NCBI GenBank assembly: GCA_005656395.1
Contig: SRSI01000023.1
Span: forward strand, 186,001-250,000
DNA from: Strongyloides papillosus
Taxonomy: Eukaryota > Nematoda > Chromadorea > Rhabditida > Strongyloididae
DNA length: 64,000 bases
Direction of reading: 5' to 3'
The notes under the pieces are model-generated. The model searched no databases and was not told where the DNA came from. It saw only the letters and a list, made by a program, of their open reading frames with translations. Both the position numbers and the translations under genes were made by a program. Shown one piece after another: positions 22,267 through 34,300 of this stretch. Positions within the stretch are counted from its first letter, which is position 1; each line of letters starts with the position of its first letter.

Positions 22267-24574
22267 CACACAGAGACAATCTCATCATTTTCTTCCCCAA
22301 AAATCTTATTTAAATTTAAATATTTATATCATTTTGTTCCCTATCCAATCATTTTCTTTCCTATTCAATCATTTTCTTTCCTATTCAATCATTTTGTTAA
22401 CTAAAAAATCAGTTTCTTTTCTATTCAATCATTTTCTTTCCTATAAAATCATTTTCTTTAATAAAAAATCATTTTATCGCTTACTAATAAATTTTCAAGA
22501 GATTATGATTCAATGTTAATGCTTAACAATACTTTTAGTTGTATGAATGAAGATAGAGATTTTGTAAGTCAGAGATTTTTTTTACTTTTATTTATAGCCT
22601 ATTATGTTTATATTACATCTTCAAAATAAATCAGAAGATGTTGTTGAACTATTTGGATGTGAAAAAAAATTTAGAATATTTGTTTTGAAGAATTTTTTAA
22701 TTAACTATAAAATATTGCTTTTTACACCTCAAATAAGAGAAATAAGGCAAAGCTTTTCTTTACAAAAAATGTTGGAAGTCGTTTTTCGTAAGAAACAAAT
22801 AATCCACCTGTTAATGATCAATTTCATATTACATTAAATAAAATATGTAAGTTGTAAAAATACAATCTTATAATTTAAAAAATTTTTATTTTATTTTATC
22901 ATTTAAATCAATCCAAAAATATATTTATCAATGTTGATAGTTATAACAAATCTCGAATGAGATTTTCAATTGGTTTTAAAATAGGTACAAACAATGAAAT
23001 TAAGACTTATTGTCTATTGATACATAGAAGTATTATATTTGAAAATACTTCTTAAGAAAAGGTCACTGAAATTTTTTTAATGTTGAATGTATGTTTATAA
23101 TTGGTGACAGTTTTTTAAAACTTTTTTAGTATTTTATACCAAAATTAGAAATCAGAAACCAAAATTCAACATTGCTCCACTTGTTTACATCAGTTGGTTT
23201 ATATCAATATAAGTGGGACCTTAAGTACAAAAGAAAAATTGACAAAAAACTCAATGGTAAAATAATTTCAATGATTAACCTTTTTTCGGACTAAAAATGT
23301 TTTGTATAAGTACAATATTAATATGTCATTTTTAATCACATAAAAAATTTGTTGGAACTATTGTTAGATATTTCTTTTACTAAAGCAGAATACAATGATT
23401 CTATAGACAATTTTTTTATTTCATTAAATTATCACTTAAAATCTCATAAATGCGTAAGCAAAATATCTAAATAATTACTACATTATTATATTATTTTCAA
23501 ATATTAGGTTGGTGCATAAATAATGGCCGCAAATTCTCACTACAACTTTACATTGTAAAAAATTAAAATAAACAAATTCATATTAAAACAGTCTTTATGT
23601 AGAAATGTAGGAGGACTTGCCCTGATAATATTTTGCATATTACCTCGATTTAAAAATTAATTTTAAAAAAAGTTATGTTCAATCTTAAAGATGTTGTCAA
23701 AAAGGGAATTACAGGTAATTTTCTTGCATGAGTTCAAACTTAGATGTAATAGAGTTGAAGCACATCGAAATAAAGTGAATGCATAGGGGGAAGGGTCAAC
23801 TTCTGAACGCTATTTGCGTCGGTGGTTTGAGAAATTCCAAAGGGTTAATTTTGACCTCAATATTTAAGAGGGTAAAAGAAGACCATTTATTACCAATACT
23901 CAGAATTAATAAAAGACTTTGGAGCTAAATCTAAAGCAGTGACTAAGAGAGTTAAAATATATTGACAGAAGTTTAAAAAAAAGAGTAAAAAAGTAAAAAA
24001 AATCACCCGATTTTAAAAATAGGAATAACCCAATATTATAGAATGACAAGATAAGATGCCATTTTTCAAAACTAGTATTAAAAAAATTTGGTGAATTGAA
24101 ATATGGGGCTCTATCTCACCTTACATGCTCCCCTGATCTCTTTCTTACAATTTTCTATTTGTTTGAGCATTTTGATGTATTTTTGAAGTATAAATTGTTT
24201 AAGAATCAGGAGTCGGCAGAAAGCGATTTCAGTGACTTTCATTAAATCTAAAAGTCCTGAATCTTAAACAACGGGAATTCAAAAGCTGTTAGAATGTTGA
24301 GAAAAATGTGTAGATTCTAACGAATATATTTTTGATTAATTTACTTAACATAAACTTGAAGAAATATTATCTTAATTAATTTTTTCTCTCCGCGGCCATT
24401 ATTTATGCACCAACCTAATATAACTAATTCATATTGTACACTTTTTAATTTATAATAAAAATTATTTTTAATTATTGTAAGTTATATTGTTATTAAAATA
24501 TTTTATGATCAAATATACATCCAAGAAATAAAATGATTGAATAGGAAAGAAAATGATGAGATTGTCTCTGTGTG
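22267..24574. mobile_element. Foldback-like DNA element with subterminal repeats
   Basis: Inverted ends of about 28 bp beginning CACACAGAGACAATCTCATC (left from 22267, right ending 24574). Next to the left end a roughly 20-bp unit containing CTATTCAATCATTTTCTT is repeated about seven times (22340-22480); one copy faces it at the right end. It encloses a mariner (23504-24418). A weak plus-strand frame at 22604-22837 has no recognisable product. I could not confirm a target duplication. Confidence 0.6.
23504..24418 (+). mobile_element. Internally deleted mariner element
   Basis: 915 bp, with ends reading TTAGGTTGGTGCATAAATAA and its complement, flanked by TA on both sides. These are classic mariner termini (the same type as human Hsmar1/MADE1). 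Inside, the N-terminal helix-turn-helix part of a mariner transposase (GEGSTSERYLRRWFEKF) is recognisable near 23790-23850, and the C-terminal catalytic part (DNARPH is degraded; HLTCSPD near 24117-24140) follows after a large deletion. Several stops. A dead copy of a different subfamily from the two elements at 48327 and 58718. Confidence 0.88.
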
Positions 24575-24607
24575 CTGTGTTCACATACTATCATAAAATA
24601 AATGTTA

Positions 24608-26418
24608 ATCACTTTTATTAACTAACATTGACTACAGAGTCAAAAATTTCTACTTTATATCATCTCAGTCATAGTAATTTGTTTCTAAAGCTATAATTTA
24701 ACCTGTATTCATAAAATTATATTAAACAATATTTTAATAATTCTACAAAAAGTTTATATACAGCTTTCGTATCAAACGACTTTAGTTTTAGTAAACTCTT
24801 TGGTACTTCATTCTTATATGACTCTTAAGTTGAGGTCATAAGATTTTTCTACAGGATCTGCTTTTATCACAAGTAATCATTTTTCTTAAAAAGAATTAAT
24901 TCATATTTTAAAATCAACAAAAAGCAGATTTTTATCTGAATTACACACTATCGATAATAGCTTCACACGATATCTATAAGTTTCGTGCTTTTCACCGTAC
25001 AAATGACTTTAAAATGCTTGAAAATAAAATCTACACTAACATCTTTTTTTTCTCAGACTTTAAAACTGATATTTCAAAAAATTTATATACTGTATCTTTT
25101 AAATTCTTATTTACATGAACATTCTGCTTTTGCAATCTTATTATACTTGAACACTTAAATTTCTATTATGAAAAAATTTTAATTAGCGCTGTAATGAAAA
25201 AATCTAGAATTATAGAGAAGTAGTTTTATTTAATTAACAAATGAAATATGCACTTATCAATATTTTGTGAGTCACATCTGCATGTATAGTTTATTTTGTG
25301 TCTGACCCTTAACTAAATAAAAAATTATTTTTTTAAGTAATATAAACTATTTTATGTTCTAGCTTAAGATCGTAAACGTAATTAACACTGAAAACGATTT
25401 TAGATCTAGATTATTTTAAAATAATAGTAACTTTTTAATAAATAAAAAAAAATTTATGAGAAAAATAAAATTTAATTAGTTCAAAAAAATAATTTATAAA
25501 TTGTAGTACTTAGTAAACATATAAGAAAAATGCAGCTATCTGACTATTAATAATGCAAAATCCAATATTTAATTTTTTTACAGATGTTATAAAAGAATCA
25601 AAAATAAACTTTTACGAGTTAAAATATGTTTTATGTATAGGAATGGTAGAAAAAATGTTTTAACAATGAGATAATTTATTTGATGTATAAGGAACTTAAG
25701 TTTATTTTGCTAAATTATAATATTTACGTATAAAATAAAAATTATTTTTTGCTTTTAATTAAATAATTTGAATTGGATATATAAAATGAAATGATATGAA
25801 TTGAATTGAAAAGTATCAGCAAAATGCATTTTATAGAACATTTTATTATTCTAGCACTTTTAACTGTTCAATACAGTTTCCAAGATTCTTCTTCCTCTTC
25901 TTCTTCTTCTGAAGAGAGTCAAGAAGAAGTTTATTCTCCAAGAGAACCAACTATGCATAAAAGTTTTTATTCACTTCCTCCAATATCAGCAAGAGCGGAA
26001 CTAATTAAAGAATTAGAAGCCAGAATTCGAGAAGGAAAAGAAAGAGATGATAAATTATTAGAAGAAGCTAGAGAAGGTTTGGATGACTATCGTTTTGTGA
26101 TAGATGAAAGTAGAATAAATAATGAGGAAAATGAAAATAATAAATCAGCTTTTGAAAATTCTGTGAGTTTAAATAAAAAAATATTATTTTCATTTTAGAA
26201 ACCAAAGTTATAAAGACAAAAAACAATTGATCTTGAACAATGATATGAAGAGAATAAAAACAAAGACAGTGAAAAATTTTTTTAAAAGTATTTAAAATTA
26301 TAAACTTTAACTGGATTGAATTTAAAATAAATAATTTTGATATGTCTAAATAAAATATTACCCGTTCATTATTAAATAAATATTTTACAATTATTATCTT
26401 CTAGTATTTATTAATACC
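24608..26418 (+). repeat. Inverted segmental duplication, copy A
   Basis: This 1.8 kb block matches 45865-47775 in reverse orientation along its whole length, including the gene 25824-26213 and some 1.2 kb of upstream sequence. The match ends abruptly at both sides. By eye the copies are mostly alike with scattered differences and small indels. Confidence 0.8.
25824..26213 (+). CDS. Small secreted Ser/Glu-rich protein, family member 1
   Basis: The ATG at 25824 gives a signal peptide (FIEHFIILALLTV), then a serine tract followed by glutamates, then a charged, helical body rich in E, K and R. Exon 1 is 25824-26162; a 36-nt intron (26163-26198, GTGAGT...TTTTAG) leads to a tiny exon 2 that ends at 26213, giving 117 residues. 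The unspliced frame stops inside the intron. The paralogues at 46140-46558 and 49748-50230 share the signal peptide, the YSFQDSSS start of the mature protein and the same intron position. In this copy a stop four codons into exon 2 shortens the tail compared with the others. I do not recognise a known family. Confidence 0.72.
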
Positions 26419-27884
26419 AGCCTTAGACCCACCTTCGGAAGGTCATAGATTGTCCGCAGAGCATCTTTTTTATAAAAGCACTTTTATACTAAATTATTAA
26501 TCAAAGTACGTGTATAAATAATTGTTCTATTGAATTAAATTTTATTGGAAAAATAAAATAACCGAAAATACATTGTTTAAATATGCGAACACTTCTGAGT
26601 TTAAGAATCATTTTATAATTTTTACATTTATTGAAACTGCTTAGTTAATTAAAAAATTTACCCAAAAAAAAAGTTTTATTTGTATCTATAAAGTGGATAA
26701 AAATAAACATTCGAATCATTTAATTAACTATTTAAGTGACTTTCCGTTATATCTTTGAAATTGGTATAAACAATAAAATATCATTCTTTTATTAACTGCA
26801 TATTTGCTTTAATTTTACAAACATATAAATGAGAAAAAGCAAAAAAATTAATACTTATTATAATTTCTTTCGTTTTATATCTCCAAACTTCGTCATATTT
26901 TGACATTTCAGTCAAACTTTTATCTATATTAAAAAATTATGTCTTTATTATTTTTTTAAGTTTTCATAAAGTAATAGCTATTACTATTTTAAACTTTTAT
27001 AGAAAAAATGGTTACCACTCTTTGGTGTATAACTTTATCTGTTTTATATAAATGTCAATAATATTATGTTTTCCCTTTATTCCTGATGTGTATCTTTTAA
27101 ATTAGTCATAAACCGAAAAATTCTATTTACTTTTATAAAAATTATCTAAAAAATAAAACTCTAAAAAAAGTGTCTAGAAATTGTATTTTTTTAGCACAAT
27201 TTGGCCGATTATGGCCCAAAACGTTTAAGACCAATTTTCCGCACTAAGATGAAAAAAACACATCAAATGACTATTTGACCATAAAAATTGATCAAGTTTG
27301 GATAGAGTTCTGTCTGAAACAAAATTGATTTTTACAATAAAAGTGGAAAAAGAGAAGACAAGTTGACGTTCAAATTAATATAACTTCTTTCATATTTCAG
27401 CTATACGCTTCGTTAGACTCTTATTTTTTAAGTTAGACGTAAATCTTTATAACAGATATTATTTTATTTGTTTTCATTAAGTTATGACTGAGTTATAGCT
27501 ATTTAACTTTTTAATTTTTTTTTAAAATGGTTACCACTCTTTGAACCATAACTCGACCAATTATAAATCAAATCTAATATCATTAGACTTCCGCATTATT
27601 CTGAAATTATATCTTTTGAATGAGATATAATGCACTTTATTTTGTTAACTTTGAGAAGAATTAGTCGAGTAACAAAACTATATAAAAAAGGCCCAAAAAA
27701 GGGTGTTTTTTAAAGATAACTTGGCCAATTATGGCTCAAAACACTTACGACCTATTTTCCCCCTAAGTTAGAAAAAACACATCTTTTGGCTATTTACCCA
27801 TTAAAATCGGTTAACTTTGAAGAGAGTTATAATAAAACGAATTTTTTTTTATTTCTTCTTATTATAGATATTTTTTCAAAAATT
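26419..27884. other. Gene-free region with a tandem duplication
   Basis: No gene. Most of it is a roughly 525-bp unit present twice (about 26860-27380 and 27385-27850). Markers are ATGGTTACCACTCTTTG at 27007 and 27528 and the GGCC(G/A)ATTATGG block near 27203 and 27724. A related copy lies in reverse near 6690-6930. The stretch 26420-26460 carries the short GC-rich repeat also seen at 7120-7172. Confidence 0.6.
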
Positions 27885-30750
27885 TCCTTAAATACTAAAA
27901 ATTACCATGAAAATTATTGTAAAACAAATATTTAAATTCTGAAAAACCAAAGATCAGCAAATATAATTACAAAGAAATATTGATTTTATTTTACTGCATA
28001 TTCAAAAAACATCATATTATTGAAATCAGATTTCTATTAAATAAATAAAACTTATATAATCTTGTACAGTCATGACATGTACCTAAAAAAGAGCAAACAA
28101 TCTGTTGCAAAAATATAGTAAAGTTTTGATTAATTCAAATGTAACAACATATAATCATAAAAAAACACTATAATTATAGGCTTACAAGTATTAATTTAAT
28201 ATGTCTTCAGAATACTAACGCTTAACACTAAAGATAGCTAAATAAAATAAAATTTATGAATAAGATTAAGTTAGCAAAATGTTTTATGTTTTTGAGTAGT
28301 ATATTTGAGATATACATTTGATTTTCTTAATTTGAGATCAAAATTTAGTTTTCAAAGAAATCGACGTACTGCTTGTTAAACCTTTATATATATTTTGCAT
28401 TTAGGACACACTAAAACTTTGTTAACTTTACAATACACATTGTTAAATTCTATATCAAACGGTTTCATAAATTTGCTTAACAATAATTACTATTCAAATA
28501 ACTAATTTTATCATTTTCTTGGTAAATTCGATTGTTAAAAAATTCAGTTAAAAAGAATTTGTTATTCTATTTCTTTAATAGTGTATTTAAAAAAATTCAA
28601 AATAGTTTCAAATAATAAACAAAATACAGGGTGACTCACTTAGAGCTCTTTAGATATTCACATGTTTAAATCCGCTCTTTTTCAGAATAAAGTTATGGGA
28701 TATAACTATTTTGTAGATAAGATATATATCACTATTGTTTTATAAATTTTATAAAGAAATTTGAATTCTGAGAAAAGATTAGGATCTCCAAAATTTATGT
28801 ACATTTTTTTAACTGAAATTGATGTAACTTTTTTTATAAAAAGATATTATTGTTGTTGATTATAAAAGAGCAACTTATTTTCTACCTATTTCTAAAATAT
28901 CATTAAACATAGAATCTCAATAATTATTCTCAATTTTTTGATATATAAAAGCCATAAAATTTGTCAAGTTTTTATAATTTTTTAACGATATATTTTGATA
29001 AGATAATCCTTTAAAATACAATATCATTATATTGATAAAATTAATATTTATCAAATGCCTATAGTACCATTTATTGTAATAAAATTTGGAAAAAAAATGA
29101 TTAGTTAAATATTGACAATTTTCATAATATTTCTAGCATTTAAAAAAATATATAAATTTGTGTTATTTTTCGTCATCAATAATATTTATTTAAAAAATAT
29201 TTACAATATTATCTTATTTTTGACTACTAGCTGTTCGTATTCAAACACAGAGGGTAAAAAAAAGATTAAAAATAGAATATAATAAAAAAACACGCAAAAA
29301 TGTTTTTATAATGTAACAGCTATGCAAGTAATGTGAAACAATAGTAAATAGTGTAGAAAAATTTTAATAAAATATTTTCACAAAATGTTTGAGTGATAAT
29401 AGATATTACAGTTTTTTGTATACCATATAAACAAATATTTAATATAATGTTAGTTAACATGTGTTAGTAATTAAAATTATAGTATTCAGCATTATAATCA
29501 CTAAAAGACATAGTTATTATGTTTTACTTTTCATCAAAAATATAAGAACAATGATATTTGAAAAATTATAATTTTCATAAAAATCAATTGTAATGAATAT
29601 TATTATATCTGTTTTATAAGATTTATTTACTCAATCGGAATATGAATAAAAATGAAAGCATTAAAATTTTGTTGTTTAATAACATCAAAATTTTTGAAAA
29701 ATTCACAGTTTTTTTTATATTAAAAAAATAAACATAACTATTGGATCTCTATAGCTTTGATACTTTAACAACGTTAAAAAGTAGTTACTTTATCATAATC
29801 AGTAACAATCATTAAAATATCTTTTAATACAAAAAAGTTACACTTTTTGAAAGTTTAAATTGTACGTTAATTCTGAAGATTCATAACTCTGCACAAAATT
29901 CGGATTTCTTTATAAACTAAGAAAAAAATGACAAAATAACACACACAGCTCTGACACTGAAAAACAATTCGATTTTTGGCAGTACCTTTAGACAAAGAAA
30001 AGTATGTATATCAAACAATTTAATGAATATAATTAAAAGAAAAATTTATTTTCTCTTTGTCTAAAAGTACTGCCGAAAATCGAATTGTTTTTCAGTGTCA
30101 GAGCTGTGTGTGAAATTATTTGAACAGTAATTATTGTTAAACAAAATTATAAAAGTGTTTTTTTATAATTTGACAATGTCTATATAAATTGACTTAACAA
30201 AATTTTTAGAGTGTCTTAAATCCAAAATTAATATAAAAGTTTTACAAACCGTACAATAATTTTTTCGAAAAGCAAACTTTAATCTTAGGAAATAAGAAGT
30301 GAAACGTAGATCTCAAATAAACTACTTAAAAACATAAAACATTCTACCAACTTGATCTCATTTATAAATTTTTCTTTATTATACAAGCTATCTTTTAGTT
30401 TTGAGAGCAAATACTTTACACTCAAATTAAATTAATACTTGTAAGATTATATTTCATTATGATTATACTTATATGACATTGCAATTGAATTCACCAAAAC
30501 TTTAATATATTTTGCAATTGATTGTTCGTTCTTTTTTTAGTAAAAGTCAATATTAGACAAAATCTTATAAATTTTACTTATTAAATAGAAATCTAATTTC
30601 CATTTTATTGATATTTTTTAATCTGCGATAAAAAAATATCAAAACATAATAATATTTATTGTTCTTTGATTCTTCAAATATTTAAACATATGTTTTACAA
30701 TAAATTTGTATACAATTTCAAGTATTTAAGTAAATTTTATTTTTTTAAAT
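27885..30750. repeat. 2.9-kb imperfect palindrome (large foldback element)
   Basis: The left arm (about 27885-28930) can be aligned with the complement of the right arm (about 29700-30750) almost throughout, with many substitutions. The centre (about 28930-29700) is unpaired. Examples: CTTACAAGTATTAATTTAAT at 28179 faces its complement near 30440; TTTCTATTAAATA at 28031 faces 30580-30593. The right arm contains the extra hairpin 29940-30112. Its core is shared with the element at 3440-4400. No coding sequence. The right end lies just before the gene at 30773. Confidence 0.7.
29940..30112. repeat. Near-perfect 62-bp-arm hairpin
   Basis: Bases 29940-30001 are the complement of 30050-30112 with only about three differences, around a 48-base AT loop. 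Arms begin CACACACAGCTCTGACACTG. The arms are far better conserved than the surrounding palindrome, so this is a younger insertion (MITE-like) or a conserved structured RNA. Confidence 0.75.
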
Positions 30751-30772
30751 ATTAAAGCAAAATATTTGTAAA

Positions 30773-31217
30773 ATGATATTTTTTAAATCATATATATTAT
30801 TTATAATTATTTCAATGTCTAATATTGTTGAAATTTTTGCCTGGGATTACAAATATAATATTACTTTTTTCCCTGAATGTTTTCCAGGAAAACGTGGAGA
30901 AAAAATTCATGTACTCTTAAGAGATGAGTCTAAATATTTTTATATTCATTATTGGAAATGTAACGCCTGGAATTCTATTATAATGAAAATATCAGCTTCT
31001 GTTGATATGTATAACGGTAAATAAATAAAGGAAAAATAATTTATTTATTTATTATATAGAGGGTCGTGTTGAAATTACATATATGGATCATAATCTAACT
31101 ATAACAAAAAATATTAACGATGATTGTAAATGGTGGGATTATGGAGGAAATTATTGGACATGTAATCTTAGTTACATTGATCCACGTGAATATGAACAAA
31201 TTATCATTTCAAAATGA
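30773..31217 (+). CDS. Small secreted four-cysteine protein, possibly transthyretin-like
   Basis: Exons 30773-31016 and 31060-31217, with a 43-nt intron (GTAAAT...ATATAG, phase 1), give 133 residues. A hydrophobic signal peptide (SYILFIIISMSNIVEIFA) is followed by a compact domain with four cysteines (PEC, WKC, DDC, WTC). The early CFPGKRGEKIHVLLRD stretch and the paired late cysteines faintly recall nematode transthyretin-like (TTL) proteins, but the match is weak and I would not rely on it. The frame continues cleanly across the intron, which supports a real gene. Confidence 0.65.
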
Positions 31218-32535
31218 AGATTGAAAAAAAAATTCATTAACTAAAGAAATAATAATTAATAATTACAATTTTTTAATTTTTTATAGTTTAAAGAGTTTTA
31301 ATTTTATGAAATCTGAAAAATAAATTTTTCGATTACTTTATCGTTTTTAATCACAAAATTATTTAAAAACCTATTTGCAATAAAATAAAAGTAATAAATT
31401 ATTTTACTTAAAAACCGTTTTGTGAATCAATCAGACATTGAAGGTACAACTAAAAATTTTACCCTCCATTTTTATTTCATTAGTAAAAAGAGCAACTAAA
31501 AAAATATATGTTGGTAAATTTCTTTGGCCTGGAACTTTGAGATACAGGAAATGCAGTGAGTCAAAGTCGGAAAAATTGATTTTTACAAGTTCATGGTAAA
31601 TAGATTTTTTTAAAATTAAATATTGTTTATAGAGGTAACGTTTTATGTAAAAACGAATGAGGATACTTTCAGCTTAAAAAATTTACGTCTTCATTGTCTT
31701 TAGAAATTTTTTTAAGTTTTTTTAATTTTTAAATACAAATATCGGAAAAGCGCATGTTTTCACTATAATCATCCGATTTTTCATGTAATTTTACATCTAG
31801 ATTCAACAAAAAAAAACAAAAAATATAAATCATTGTGTTCTTGAATGTGAGTACAAAAATCAAAAAAGCGCATGTTTTTACTATGCTCACTCGTCTTTTC
31901 ATAAAAAATTACTCCTAGAAAACAATATTCACTTAATAAAAATTTAATTGCCGGGCATTTGTAGAAATCAATTTTCCCACGTTCACTCATTACTGTTGTT
32001 GTATATCAAAGTTTAAGGCCGAATAAATTTTCCGACATACGTCATTTTAGTTACTCCTTTTATTAATGAAATTTAAATGGGGGATAAAATATTTAGTTGT
32101 ACAAAATTTTTAAAAAATGTTCGACTGACTCAAAAAAGAGGATTTAAAACAATTTGCAATGGCATTAAAGTGTAGCTAGAGGATAAATAAATGTTTTTTA
32201 GAAAAATTTAATTTCTCATAATTTTCAAAATTTCGAAATTTTTTAAAAAATTTTATCAAAAAAATTTGTAATTTTTCTCTTCAATGAAAATTGCAAAAAA
32301 GATTTACAAATTGAACAATCTAGTCTTATAAATTTAAAATAGATATTAGACGCGGTGAGATTCTTATCCTACTATAAGGTCATTTCGTCAGATCACACAA
32401 AAATGAAATAAATTTTTAATAACATAGAGTAATTTAAGAATACAGAGCGCACAAATGTTTTGTATTTCAAATAAGATTTATTTACTTACTATGTTATTTT
32501 TAAGTGTATAATGATAGTTAGTAATGTTTTCACCA
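31218..32535. other. Gene-free region holding an inverted-repeat element
   Basis: Outside the inverted-repeat element at 31442-32107, the rest (to the LTR at 32536) is AT-rich with nothing recognised. The minus-strand frame at 31781-31990 lies inside the element and looks spurious. Confidence 0.5.
31442..32107. mobile_element. Non-autonomous inverted-repeat element
   Basis: Arms of about 150 bp (left 31442-31600, right 31960-32107) share GTACAACTAAA at the tips and continue in imperfect complementarity. The centre contains two copies of a roughly 120-bp unit marked by AAGCGCATGTTTT (about 31748 and 31868). No coding capacity. Confidence 0.6.
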
Positions 32536-32660
32536 TGTTTAGTTGTTAGTAACAAATATATAAAAAAAACAATGACTTTATTCTAGCGAAATATACAATA
32601 ATCTGACCAAAGTAATCAAAAGGACGATATTTATACTTAATAAATGTCATCATCCAAACA
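32536..32660 (-). repeat. 3' LTR, 125 bp
   Basis: Begins TGTTTGG and ends AAACA on the minus strand, preceded by a polypurine tract. Differs from 37034-37158 at two positions near its 3' end. Confidence 0.88.
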
Positions 32661-32687
32661 TCCTCTTTTGGAAATAATTAGATCATA

Positions 32688-34121
32688 TCAAATTTTTTCC
32701 ACAAATTTTGGATTTAGCTTAGCTCCCTTTTTTGCCAGTTCATCAGCTTTTTCATTCATCCTTATACCAGCATGTTTTCTAGCTTGAATAATATATAAAT
32801 TTTCAAGCTTATTTATCATTTCACCAGCCTTTCTTATTAATTCTCTGTGCACCAAAGTTTTTTCTGAGCTTTTCATGTAGTCAGCCTTTCTTATAGCACA
32901 GATTTGCTCCGAAAACAAATTACAAACATAACCTGAATCTGATACCATGACCACCATTTCATCTGGTTTCTTGTGATACAAGGCTAACTCCAAGCCTTTT
33001 GCAAAAGCAAACATTTCACACAATTGTGCACTACTATTATTGCCTAACCTTCCTGAATGTTCATGTACACACCTGTTGTCTCTATATACTCCGACACCAT
33101 AACCTCTTCCTCCTTCACAAGAACCGTCAGATGAAATTACCAACACATTGCCCAATTTCTTTACGGACTTCTGATAATCTACTTCCGATTCAACATAGAA
33201 CTTTTCCGGTACGACTTTAGATTCTTGAACAACTTTATTGTTATCTGCATTCTTTACCAAAGTTGGTCTGTTTCCCGTACCTCCTAAGTATTCATTTATT
33301 TGTTGTTGCATGTCTCTAGCTTCCAAAGTCAAACTAAACATTTCATCTGCGATATCTTCACATATCAATGATGATCTCAGACTATCTGACTCTTCACTAT
33401 CTTCCGGTTGCACGATTAGATTATCATTAACCAGTCTTACCATATCATCCTTTCTAACATATATCTTATTATCAACTTGTACTTTATACACTGATTTACT
33501 GATTCTTTCTAATGCCACACCTTTAATCCATTTTGATTTTTTATCTATTTTTACCCAACAATTGCATTTTAGAAGCTCTGGATTATATTGATACTTGTCT
33601 AAAATTTTTTCCATCGATAACTTAATATTAAAAAATTTTTCAGCCGGTGTAGTTAGTGTACCATTTTCTTTATCTTCCATTGTTCTACCATTTACAAACA
33701 CCATAGCAGCGTCTAGAACATTTTCATTAATAGTTTTAACTTCTTTTGACTTTAAATATTGCTTCACAATTCTTACAGCTACCTCAGCAGATCCATTACT
33801 TTGACTATGTCTTGGTACTGAATAAGCTGGATAAATTCCATTATCAACAAAATATTCCATAACCATATGACAAGCAAAATTCGACGCATTATCACAAACT
33901 ATTACAGACGGTTTTGAATAAGTACCAAATATGCTATTAAAGGTTTTTATTGTTGAAGTACTAGATAAATCCTTGATTAATCTTAAAATAACAAACGAAC
34001 TGTAACTATCCACCACTAACATCACTTTCTTTCTTGCGTATTCAAAAACGTTCGCATGGAACCTTTCCATAGGTGATTCAGCCGTAGGCCATGATGATAC
34101 AGCAACTCTACGATTTCTCAT
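32688..34121 (-). pseudogene. Integrase core fused to a cellular-type RNase H (pol 3' part)
   Basis: An open frame of 477 codons. The N-terminal 150 residues are an integrase core with D in VMLVVDSYS, D in VIVCDNASN and E in NGSAEVAVR. A linker is followed by an RNase HI domain with all four acidic residues in place: SSDGSCEGG, LCEMFAFAKGLELA, VSDSGYV and NEKADELAKKGA, plus a HAGIRMN loop histidine. This frame is out of phase with the RT frame; the break lies in 34122-34300, which has no coding content. The RNase H frame has stayed intact although the rest of pol has decayed. Confidence 0.85.
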
Positions 34122-34300
34122 TAATTCTGTCAGCCATCAGCTCCATCAGCTTCTGGCTCGTGATCATATTGAAAATAAACTTATTAATTTATTATATATT
34201 AATAAGACAATTATTTTACAATTTTAACTATATATATATTAAATGTTTATATTAAAATTTATATGTTATGTAAATTTTCATAGGTAGTTGATATAATGCG

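Noticed and set aside
22604..22837. Frame of 77 codons inside the foldback element
   Set aside because: No recognisable motif; not extendable by splicing that I could see.
31781..31990. Minus-strand frame of 69 codons
   Set aside because: Lies within the repeats of an inverted-repeat element and has no domain or splice partner.
34122..34300. An intron between the RT and integrase frames of the short-LTR element
   Set aside because: No good donor/acceptor pair restores the frame, and introns in pol would be exceptional; decay or a small insertion fits better.
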